Under the pieces are notes generated by a model. The model was not told the DNA's origin and did no database searches. It worked only from the letters and a program-made list of their open reading frames with translations. DNA of 64,000 nt from positions 75,554,877 through 75,618,876 of the forward strand of contig OY740768.1 in the NCBI GenBank assembly GCA_963513935.1, in the 5' to 3' direction. This document shows positions 11,220-21,182 of the stretch, in pieces. Position 1 is the stretch's first letter, and each line of letters starts with the position of its first letter. This DNA is from Aphrophora alni (lineage: Eukaryota; Arthropoda; Insecta; Hemiptera; Aphrophoridae). A program made the translations under genes and the position numbers.

Positions 11220-14200
11220 GAAAGATTGTGTATCAGTAAACATCTGAAACGTCGTCTTTTTGTTTGATTGTGTTCAGTAAACATATGAAACGTCGTCTTT
11301 TTGTTTGATTGTGTTCAGTAAACATATGAAACGTCGTCTTTTTGTTTGATTGTGTTCAGTAAACATATGAAACGTCGTCTTTTTGTTTGATTGTGTTCAG
11401 TAAACATATGAAACGTCGTCTTTTTGTTTGATTGTGTTCAGTAAACATATGAAACGTCGTCTTTTTGTTTGATTGTGTTCAGTAAACATATGAAACGTCG
11501 TCTTTTTGTTTGATTGTGTATCAGTAAACATCTGAAACGTCGTCTTTTTGTTTGATTGTGTATCAGTAAACATCTGAAACGTCGTCTTTTTGTTTGATTG
11601 TGTTCAGTAAACATATGAAACGTCGTCTTTTTGTTTGAAAGATTGTGTATCAGTAAACATCTGAAACGTCGTCTTTTTGTTTGAAAGATTGTGTATCAGT
11701 AAACATCTGAAACGTCGTCTTTTTGTATGAAAGATTGTGTATCAGTAAACATCTGAAACGTCGTATTTTTGTTTGAAAGATTGTGTATCAGTAAACATCT
11801 GAAACGTCGTCTTTTTGTTTGAAAGATTGTGTATCACTAAACATCTGAAACGTCGTCTTTTTGTTTGAAAGATTGTGTATCAGTAAACATCTGAAACGTC
11901 GTCTTTTTGTTTGAAAGATTGTGTATCAGTAAACATCTGAAACGTCGTCTTTTTGTTTGAAAGATTGTGTATCACTAAACATCTGATACGTCGTCTTTTT
12001 GTTTGAAAGATTGTGTATCAGTAAACATCTGAAACGTCGTCTTTTTGTTTGAAAGATTGTGTATCAGTAAACATCTGATACGTCGTCTTTTTGTTTGAAA
12101 GATTGTGTATCAGTAAACATCTGAAACGTCGTCTTTTTGTTTGAAAGATTGTGTATCAGTAAACATCTGAAACGTCGTCTTTTTGTTTGAAAGATTGTGT
12201 ATCAGTAAACATCTGAAACGTCGTCTTTTTGTTTGAAAGATTGTGTATCACTAAACATCTGATACGTCGTCTTTTTGTTTGAAAGATTGTGTATCAGTAA
12301 ACATCTGATACGTCGTCTTTTTGTTTGAAAGATTGTGTATCACTAAACATCTGATACGTCGTCTTTTTGTTTGAAAGATTGTGTATCACTAAACATCTGA
12401 TACGTCGTCTTTTTGTTTGAAAGATTGTGTATCAGTAAACATCTGAAACGTCGTCTTTTTGTTTGAAAGATTGTGTATCAGTAAACATCTGAAACGTCGT
12501 CTTTTTGTTTGAAAGATTGTGTATCACTAAACATCTGAAACGTCGTCTTTTTGTTTGAAAGATTGTGTATCAGTAAACATCTGAAACGTCGTCTTTTTGT
12601 TTGAAAGATTGTGTATCAGTAAACATCTGAAACGTCGTCTTTTTGTTTGAAAGATTGTGTATCACTAAACATCTGATACGTCGTCTTTTTGTTTGAAAGA
12701 TTGTGTATCACTAAACATCTGATACGTCGTCTTTTTGTTTGAAAGATTGTGTATCAGTAAACATCTGATACGTCGTCTTTTTGTTTGAAAGATTGTGTAT
12801 CACTAAACATCTGATACGTCGTCTTTTTGTTTGAAAGATTGTGTATCAGTAAACATCTGAAACGTCGTCTTTTTGTTTGAAAGATTGTGTATCAGTAAAC
12901 ATCTGATACGTCGTCTTTTTGTTTGAAAGATTGTGTATCACTAAACATCTGATACGTCGTCTTTTTGTTTGAAAGATTGTGTATCAGTAAACATCTGAAA
13001 CGTCGTCTTTTTGTTTGAAAGATTGTGTATCAGTAAACATCTGATACGTCGTCTTTTTGTTTGAAAGATTGTGTATCAGTAAACATCTGAAACGTCGTCT
13101 TTTTGTTTGAAAGATTGTGTATCAGTAAACATCTGAAACGTCGTCTTTTTGTTTGAAAGATTGTGTATCAGTAAACATCTGAAACGTCGTCTTTTTGTTT
13201 GAAAGATTGTGTATCACTAAACATCTGATACGTCGTCTTTTTGTTTGAAAGATTGTGTATCAGTAAACATCTGATACGTCGTCTTTTTGTTTGAAAGATT
13301 GTGTATCACTAAACATCTGATACGTCGTCTTTTTGTTTGAAAGATTGTGTATCACTAAACATCTGATACGTCGTCTTTTTGTTTGAAAGATTGTGTATCA
13401 GTAAACATCTGAAACGTCGTCTTTTTGTTTGAAAGATTGTGTATCACTAAACATCTGATACGTCGTCTTTTTGTTTGAAAGATTGTGTATCAGTAAACAT
13501 CTGAAACGTCGTCTTTTTGTTTGAAAGATTGTGTATCAGTAAACATCTGATACGTCGTCTTTTTGTTTGAAAGATTGTGTATCAGTAAACATCTGAAACG
13601 TCGTCTTTTTGTTTGAAAGATTGTGTATCAGTAAACATCTGAAACGTCGTCTTTTTGTTTGAAAGATTGTGTATCAGTAAACATCTGAAACGTCGTCTTT
13701 TTGTTTGAAAGATTGTGTATCACTAAACATCTGATACGTCGTCTTTTTGTTTGAAAGATTGTGTATCAGTAAACATCTGAAACGTCGTCTTTTTGTTTGA
13801 AAGATTGTGTATCAGTAAACATCTGAAACGTCGTCTTTTTGTTTGAAAGATTGTGTATCACTAAACATCTGAAACGTCGTCTTTTTGTTTGAAAGATTGT
13901 GTATCAGTAAACATCTGAAACGTCGTCTTTTTGTTTGAAAGATTGTGTATCAGTAAACATCTGAAACGTCGTCTTTTTGTTTGAAAGATTGTGTATCACT
14001 AAACATCTGATACGTCGTCTTTTTGTTTGAAAGATTGTGTATCACTAAACATCTGATACGTCGTCTTTTTGTTTGAAAGATTGTGTATCAGTAAACATCT
14101 GATACGTCGTCTTTTTGTTTGAAAGATTGTGTATCACTAAACATCTGATACGTCGTCTTTTTGTTTGAAAGATTGTGTATCAGTAAACATCTGAAACGTC

Positions 14201-15681
14201 GTCTTTTTGTTTGAAAGATTGTGTATCAGTAAACATCTGATACGTCGTCTTTTTGTTTGAAAGATTGTGTATCACTAAACATCTGATACGTCGTCTTTTT
14301 GTTTGAAAGATTGTGTATCAGTAAACATCTGAAACGTCGTCTTTTTGTTTGAAAGATTGTGTATCAGTAAACATCTGATACGTCGTCTTTTTGTTTGAAA
14401 GATTGTGTATCAGTAAACATCTGATACGTCGTCTTTTTGTTTGAAAGATTGTGTATCACTAAACATCTGATACGTCGTCTTTTTGTTTGAAAGATTGTGT
14501 ATCACTAAACATCTGATACGTCGTCTTTTTGTTTGAAAGATTGTGTATCAGTAAACATCTGAAACGTCGTCTTTTTGTTTGAAAGATTGTGTATCAGTAA
14601 ACATCTGAAACGTCGTCTTTTTGTTTGAAAGATTGTGTATCACTAAACATCTGAAACGTCGTCTTTTTGTTTGAAAGATTGTGTATCAGTAAACATCTGA
14701 AACGTCGTCTTTTTGTTTGAAAGATTGTGTATCAGTAAACATCTGAAACGTCGTCTTTTTGTTTGAAAGATTGTGTATCACTAAACATCTGATACGTCGT
14801 CTTTTTGTTTGAAAGATTGTGTATCACTAAACATCTGATACGTCGTCTTTTTGTTTGAAAGATTGTGTATCACTAAACATCTGATACGTCGTCTTTTTGT
14901 TTGAAAGATTGTGTATCACTAAACATCTGATACGTCGTCTTTTTGTTTGAAAGATTGTGTATCAGTAAACATCTGAAACGTCGTCTTTTTGTTTGAAAGA
15001 TTGTGTATCAGTAAACATCTGATACGTCGTCTTTTTGTTTGAAAGATTGTGTATCACTAAACATCTGATACGTCGTCTTTTTGTTTGAAAGATTGTGTAT
15101 CAGTAAACATCTGAAACGTCGTCTTTTTGTTTGAAAGATTGTGTATCACTAAACATCTGATACGTCGTCTTTTTGTTTGAAAGATTGTGTATCACTAAAC
15201 ATCCGATACGTCGTCTTTTTGTTTGAAAGATTGTGTATCAGTAAACATCTGAAACGTCGTCTTTTTGTTTGAAAGATTGTGTATCAGTAAACATCTGATA
15301 CGTCGTCTTTTTGTTTGAAAGATTGTGTATCAGTAAACATCTGAAACGTCGTCTTTTTGTTTGAAAGATTGTGTATCAGTAAACATCTGAAACGTCGTCT
15401 TTTTGTTTGAAAGATTGTGTATCAGTAAACATCTGAAACGTCGTCTTTTTGTTTGAAAGATTGTGTATCACTAAACATCTGATACGTCGTCTTTTTGTTT
15501 GAAAGATTGTGTATCAGTAAACATCTGATACGTCGTCTTTTTGTTTGAAAGATTGTGTATCACTAAACATCTGATACGTCGTCTTTTTGTTTGAAAGATT
15601 GTGTATCACTAAACATCTGATACGTCGTCTTTTTGTTTGAAAGATTGTGTATCAGTAAACATCTGAAACGTCGTCTTTTTG
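11220..15681. repeat. 98-unit minisatellite (41/42-bp, then 46-bp units)
   Basis: The landmark 'cagtaaac' or 'cactaaac' occurs at 11234, 11275, 11316, 11357, 11398, 11439, 11480, 11522, 11564, 11605 and then every 46 bp from 11651 to 15653 without slippage (88 units). The left ten units are mostly the 41-bp form ('ttcagtaaacatatgaaacg'), two are 42 bp, and the rest are the 46-bp form with an extra AAAG and an A. Units differ mainly at two sites: caGt/caCt and gAAac/gATac. The last unit breaks off at 15681. Because 46 is not a multiple of 3, no long frame is maintained. This is a satellite-type tandem repeat with no evidence of function. Confidence 0.97.
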
Positions 15682-16580
15682 AAAATTTGTTTCTCTACTG
15701 CATTTGTGTGTTTCTTTTATTTGGTGATTGAATTTTCCATCTACAAATGTTGTTAATTTGTAAATATTTGTTAGTAAACGCTCTATAGAGAGTAGACTCA
15801 GTTTTACAAATTATTAGACAAATTTCGTTATACAGAACGATAGCTCAGTAAATTTTAAAATAGCGGCCGATGTAAAACAAATTTTTGTGGTTGATTTTTC
15901 TCAACAATTGCTTATTCTGTTCAGTTTTAAAATGATGCCCACAAGAATTCATTTTCCCCTTCATAGATGAACATAATATTTTAGCTTTAAATGACACATC
16001 TATTAATACTGGGAAATAATTATAAGATATAAACTACTTAAACTACAGTTTGTTATATTGCATTTAACGTATATTTAATTAACGTAATCTTTAAATATAA
16101 ATAATTCAATATATTTTGATGTTCAATAACAAAAATCTGGTCCGGTGTACTATTACAACCTGCAGGCCTGGTACAAATTACAGAACGATTCATAGAGTAT
16201 GCAAAACAAAGTAATCAATATAACAATTGTAAGTTCATGATTTCATTAAACTAAAATAGTATCTTATCAATCACAGTTCAAAGAGCGACACAGTCGTTTA
16301 TTATTATTTTATCTTGGAGATAACACAAAACACATTAACAATTATTTACATTCTTTTAGCAGTTGTTTTGAGATTACAAAACTTAAGATAAAAATGTTTG
16401 ATAGTTTATATTTATATTTAAATATTTAAAATTCCTGTAATCGTTGTGGTTTTATTTTTGTATTTACTTAATATAAATAATAAATCTGATGTAATAAATA
16501 TAGACTGCTTAAAGGGGTTACTAAATCTCGACTCTCGTTATAATCGTAACTATTTAACAATATTTGTATTTTCTTACATA
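15682..16580. other. A+T-rich spacer
   Basis: No gene, repeat or RNA recognised between the minisatellite and the Tc1-like element. Confidence 0.5.
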
Positions 16581-16582
16581 TA

Positions 16583-17750
16583 CAGGGTGATGCCGGAGGA
16601 AAGGGCAATACATTGACAACTGACTATACTGTAGAGCTAAAAATAAATAAAAAATTTGATATAAACATAGGTCCAGAAACGATTTATTTTCCAGTTACGG
16701 CTAGCGAAAGATTTCGAGAAAATTGCCATGAAACACAAAAGTTTTAGTTAAAAAACTCACTCTTTTAAGTTAAGCTTAAATTTACTTTGCTACATTGTCA
16801 ATAATCAAATAAAGTTTTGGACCAAATTTGTAGAGAATTTAATTTTTTTTAAAAGTGATCTAAATAAATTCAATAGAAAACAAATAAAAGTTGAAGAATA
16901 TCGACTTTTATTAACTACAAAACAGATTAATTTTTAACAGATTGATTAAACTTTTTCGTTATGTACAAAATAACTGGGGGAATCAAGAATATTCACTGTA
17001 GTTAATGATAAAATGGTTGTTACAAGTAGTATTTCATCCGGTTTATAAATCATTTTCAAAAATTCCACTATTGTGATCAATGCACTTTTCAACTCGTTTT
17101 ACTAGATTTTGTGTTGTAAGTCTAACTGTATCTTTGCGTTCCTTGCAGCATCGTGTGTGTCAACGTTTTGCTTTTAAACCTCATTTTTCATTCATCCCTA
17201 CAAACAATAATCTAATAGAGTGACGTCTGGGTATCTAGGTGGCCAATTAACCGGCCCTCCACGTCCTAAATTTACCAGTAAACTTTTCATTAAACCAATG
17301 CCTTAACTTCATTAGTGAAATGTGTAGGAGCTCCATCAAGTTGATAATACATTTCAATTCGTTCAGCTAAGGGGATATTTTCCAGGAATATTATAAACTA
17401 GTTACGTAAATATACGCCTAACCTAAAAAAGTGAGATTTTTACTACATTTTTTGTGTTTTATGCCAATTTCCTCGAAATCTGTTTATAGTACAGTTCTGG
17501 GACCCATTTTTTTTTTCAATTGCTCAGTTCAAAAACAATATGAAAACATCAAATTTACCCTTACATTTGGGTCACTGGAATTTCAGTATGGCATAATTTG
17601 ACTCTTAGAGAAGAAATCAGGACGAAACCTTTCTCTAACCGTAACTGGAAAATGAGCGTTTCCGGACTATGTTTATATCAAGTTTTTTTATTTATTTTTA
17701 GCTCTAGAATCAGTTGTCAAAGTATTGCGCTTTCCTCCTGAATTACCCTG
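16583..17750 (-). mobile_element. Tc1/mariner-superfamily element with long TIRs
   Basis: The element runs from CAGGGTGATGCCGGAGG (16583) to the inverted CAGGGTAATTCAGGAGG ending at 17750. A TA dinucleotide lies on each side (16581-16582 and 17751-17752), the target-site duplication expected of this superfamily. The terminal repeats match for about 120 bp, including 'gagctaaaaataaataaa' and 'ttttccagttacgg'. The left arm continues to about 16760 and matches a second block at 17431-17480 ('agatttcgag.aaattg.ca'). The right arm is therefore interrupted by about 150 bp that is absent from the left. Inside lies a broken minus-strand transposase (17043-17418). At 1168 bp with the catalytic N-terminal half missing, it is non-autonomous. 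Confidence 0.88.
17043..17418 (-). pseudogene. Degenerate DDE transposase, C-terminal part
   Basis: Read on the minus strand this is the C-terminal part of an IS630/Tc1/mariner-superfamily transposase. In order I see FLENIPLAERIEMYYQLDGAP (read as three pieces: FLENIPL, AERIEMYY, QLDGAP), then THFTNEVKALV. After stops and a frameshift comes LGRGGPVNWPPRYPDVT-LLDY, and finally a C-terminal block with CIDHNSGIFEND and a stop at 17043-17045. The family signatures are Q-x-D-G-A-P (a catalytic Asp) and the G-R-G-G-P-x-x-W-P-P-R-x-P-D block (family knowledge). Several in-frame stops and shifts show it is dead. The N-terminal helix-turn-helix and the first catalytic Asp region are absent. Confidence 0.85.
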
Positions 17751-17752
17751 TA

Positions 17753-18075
17753 TGTAGTACAGTAAAAGTTATGTGAAGGGGGAAATAATACATTTTTTCA
17801 CAGGATTAGTTTCAAAATGAAATAGAATAGGACACGCTCAATTATTCAGTGGTAAAGAAAATACTAGTGTAGACTAATATCGTAAAATAAAGTAAGAAAT
17901 ATAGACAAGGAGAATGTATCAAGCCAAGATATACTTCATAATCTAGTTTGTATATAATGTTTATGAATTTAAAGGCAAACTAGATTGAAAATAATATTAA
18001 TAATACTGTTTTGTGGGAATGTTACTTTAATTAATTCCATGTTTGCCTTTTGACTTGACTTATTGGAATGAATGA
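17753..18075. other. A+T-rich spacer between two transposons
   Basis: Nothing recognised. Confidence 0.5.
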
Positions 18076-18355
18076 ATTATACTATTTTACCTCGTGGGCG
18101 TCAAATGTAAGTCTACCTTGTGTTTCGTCTCCAACGTTGACCTCATCAGGCTGAGCACACCTAACACATAACACAAAACATACACACGGACGGATATTAA
18201 CAGTCAAATGGTTATATACATTATACTGTACGAGTCGGGTTATGTGGCTTTGTGGAGCAGTCACTTACTTAAGTGTGCTCAGTCTGACGAAACAGTTGCC
18301 TCTACACAAAACAAGATAGACTTTCATTTGACGCCACATGGTAAAATAGTATAAT
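18076..18355. mobile_element. Fold-back MITE, 280 bp
   Basis: Termini ATTATACTATTTTAC (18076-18090) and GTAAAATAGTATAAT (18341-18355) are perfect inverted repeats. Complementarity continues inward with indels: 'GGCGTCAAATG' faces 'CATTTGACGCC', 'AAGTCTA' faces 'TAGACTT', and 'CTGAGCACAC' faces 'GTGTGCTCAG'. The arms are thus about 85 bp. The interior is not coding; the open frame 18082-18264 is a by-product. The TIR is unlike those at 16583 and 55873. The target-site duplication is ambiguous (possibly TA or AT). Confidence 0.8.
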
Positions 18356-19115
18356 TATATTGTTTTGTTGAAACATACAAACAAGAACAGGTTTTTTTTC
18401 AGTAAGAAACAAAACTTAGTCATATAGCCTACTCGCAGTCGAGTGGACGGTTTATATTGTATTTTATAATGTTTTAGCACCAACCTTCTAGTACACTCGT
18501 CGGCTAGATTATTCACTTACACTGATGGTAAACATGACATGTAATATTGAAGTTTAAATTCGTATTCTTTAAAACAATAACAAAGCGCTTTTATGATTGA
18601 TTATTTTTGTGAAAAATCTGATGAATATAATAGAGGTGTACTGTGAATAGGCGTCAGTAGAACGAGAGAACATGGACCATTGACGGAAAAAATTAGACAC
18701 AGTCGGAACAGACTGATCATATCTCTGCAAAATTATGTTTTTATTTCTTCCTTGTTTTGGTATTCTGATTTATGAGATTTTGGTGAATAGTGATATAGAT
18801 CTGTATTTTATTAATGATTGTGTGAGAAAGTTTGTGCTATGTCTTTGAGCCATTTATATCCATATCCAATATTAACTGTCCCTATTCACTTTTCATATCC
18901 AGATTTATTAAAAGTGTGACGTGTTTGAGTAAATTTCACCATCATCAAATCAACATGTATTTGGCAAAGTGTTATACACGTAGAAACGTAAACACTAAAA
19001 ATAATTGATTTCATAATTGATATAATCACAATGAAACGCAAAGGACACGGCTTCTCTTATTTTCGTTGTGTTTGAAATATATATTTTAAAGTGTAAATTT
19101 TTGATTATGTTTGTA
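18356..19115. other. A+T-rich spacer
   Basis: No gene recognised. The minus-strand open frame 18995-19297 overlaps the mariner remnant on the opposite strand and is an antisense artefact. Confidence 0.5.
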
Positions 19116-19515
19116 CGAGGTTTGTTCACAAAGTATTCGACATAATTTTCCCACGGAATGAAATTAAGTAGAAGTGATCTCCGTGAGAAAGTGGATGGTA
19201 CCTTACTTGCGCATGTGTGAATTTTTGTCTTCGAAAGTACAGACGGATTTAAGTAGTGATATTCCATCAAGCTTTGTGTTAGCCAAGTAAAAAACATTAG
19301 GACGATTCATCAGGCTTTTGGCGAAGATATGATGGGGGGGGGTACCACAACAAATTAAGAAATGATATAACCCTTTTAAACATGACCGAACATTGGTACA
19401 GAAGGGCTCTTAACAAACCGAAATAATAGGTCATTGCCCAAGCGTGATCTTAGTCATGTTGTACCGTCGCGTCGTCCGAGAACTTGCAGGCGAAGTGAGG
19501 ATAAGCATGGTTTCG
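19116..19515 (+). pseudogene. Mariner transposase N-terminal remnant
   Basis: Plus-strand fragments, in order, match the N-terminal DNA-binding region of mariner-like transposases: IKLCVSQ, then IRTIHQAFGEDMM (from about 19266 to 19335), QIKKxYNPFKHDRT (about 19347-19388) and RRVVRELAGEVRISMVS (about 19465-19515). These correspond to the family pattern of a first helix-turn-helix with '..IxxAFGxxAMS', a 'QIKEWYNRFKxGR' linker and a second helix-turn-helix 'RRLTVREIAEEVGIS' (family knowledge). Stops and frameshifts separate the pieces. 'cgaggtttgttcacaaag', beginning at 19116 after a TA, looks like the left terminal repeat. No catalytic domain follows, so the 3' part is deleted. Confidence 0.78.
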
Positions 19516-20215
19516 TAACGGTGACAACTTCATAGCACCGTAATTGTTATAGCCTACCAGACAGAAAGAAACCTGCGCAGAACCGTCATCTCGAGAGTGG
19601 CTAGCGCACACATGTAGATGTGCCGCGTGGCGGGGAGGTGATTGGAGTGGTGGAATTTAAAACCTAGAATTTAATGCCATTTTACGTCTTTTACTTTGTA
19701 AAATATTTAAATTTATTGTAGTTGTTAGGAACATAACCGATACACATTCACAGTTTTTTTAAGAGCTGTAGGAGGTTTGAAAAAGTAAATATTAGGCCCT
19801 AAGCAACGAAGCAGCGGCCGGGTATGTCTGGCCTAACTCCGGCTCTCCCTCTCCCACCACAGTTCTACCTGCGCGGGACAACCGGCGCGGGGTTCTTTTC
19901 TAAGCGGCTAAGCGGTACCCCTATAATAATGAGTCGTGGTTTTACGTATAGGACATATAAATGGAGTCATTCCACATCTCCAAGGCCAAAAAGCACGGCA
20001 GGTGCATTTCAATGGTAGAGTGATGTGGGGTGGTGCATCACGAGTACGCACCAAGGCTAAAACATTGCCAAAGAGTACTATCTGAAGGTACTTGAGACCG
20101 GACCTGTACGCAGCTCCATCATAACAACGCACCATCTCACGTTCCTCCCATCCGATACAGACTTCAGTAAAGTACGCCAGACTTCTTATTCTCCCGTCAT
20201 GGCTCCTTACTGAAA
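19516..20215. other. G+C-richer island of unknown origin
   Basis: Between about 19400 and 20210 the base composition is clearly richer in G+C than the rest of the window, especially 19800-20210 (for example 'gcagcggccgggtatg' and 'ctgcgcgggacaaccgg'). Open frames at 19824-20018 (+) and 19908-20135 (-) overlap on opposite strands with no recognised domain. It may be another transposon body or a decayed gene fragment; I cannot tell which. Confidence 0.4.
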
Positions 20216-20930
20216 AGTAAAAAAGAAGTTGTAATATATTTAAATTTAAAAAACTACTTGAATCAAAATTTTAATCCTCCCCCAGCACATAAACACTTGG
20301 CCAGCTGTTCGTGTTTGTTCTTTCTTGTTGTACTTGTATATCTATCTTTTATTTTGTACGTTTTCTATTAATTTTGCTCGTTATTACTCAGTCCTTAAGT
20401 AGAATATATTAAATGAATTGAAGTTTTTTTTTTTTTTTTACATAATTTCTATCTCTAATATAAAAATTGGTTTATGTTTGTTTCAGGTATTCTTAAGATC
20501 TGAATCAGTGTATAATTTAAACATTCCTTTTGATTAAGGTATTTAGGATTTACTAATTAATCTATTAATTTAATAATTATACAGTTGTGTACCACCGCTT
20601 CTGTTTTCAAGTCAAGTGTTAATCATATGGCACTAAAACAGTTGCTTTGGAAAACAAACACGACGAGTCATTCTATAATCTCCTTATAAAAAACATTAGC
20701 GTTTAATTTCACAAAGCTTACTGGCGTGCTTTAAAAATAAACTCTGTCAATAGATTGCACTACCTTTTGTTACCCACCCATTCACAAAACCAAAATATAT
20801 TTCTTATAAGTTTGTAAAATTACATTTTCCCCCCTTAATAAATTTTTATTTATTAAGTCGTTCTGTCTGTTTGTCTTTTCGGTACAAATTTTTGAATCGA
20901 TTTTAAACTATCTTCACGATGAGCTAAAGA
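20216..20930. other. A+T-rich spacer with a poly-T run
   Basis: Contains a T-run near 20426-20439. From about 20860 the phrase 'tctgtctgtttgtctttt' followed by 'aatcgatttta' resembles interspersed insect elements that lead into the 63-bp repeat. Confidence 0.4.
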
Positions 20931-21182
20931 CTTGAAACCTTAAACGTAGCTCAGAACTAGATGAGGATGCAATATGAACTCACTTTCTTGTCTCTTGAAA
21001 CCTTAAACGTAGCTCAGAACTAGATGAGGATGCAATATGAACTCACTTTCTTGTCTCTTGAAACCTTAAACGTAGCTCAGAACTAGATGAGGATGCAATA
21101 TGAACTCACTTTCTTGTCTCTTGAAACCTTAAACGTAGCTCAGAACTAGATGAGGATGCAATATGAACTCACTTTCTTGTCT
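20931..21182. repeat. 63-bp tandem repeat, four near-identical units
   Basis: Units start with CTTGAAACCTTAAACGTAGC at 20931, 20994, 21057 and 21120, giving an exact 63-bp spacing. I see no base differences between them, so the expansion is recent. Although 63 is a multiple of 3, no frame here looks coding. Confidence 0.95.

Noticed and set aside
11220..15681. CRISPR-like array of regularly spaced repeats
   Set aside because: There are no unique spacers. The whole 46-bp unit repeats, the genome is eukaryotic, and no cas genes are present.
18995..19297. 100-codon minus-strand frame
   Set aside because: It overlaps the plus-strand mariner remnant and shows no domain of its own.
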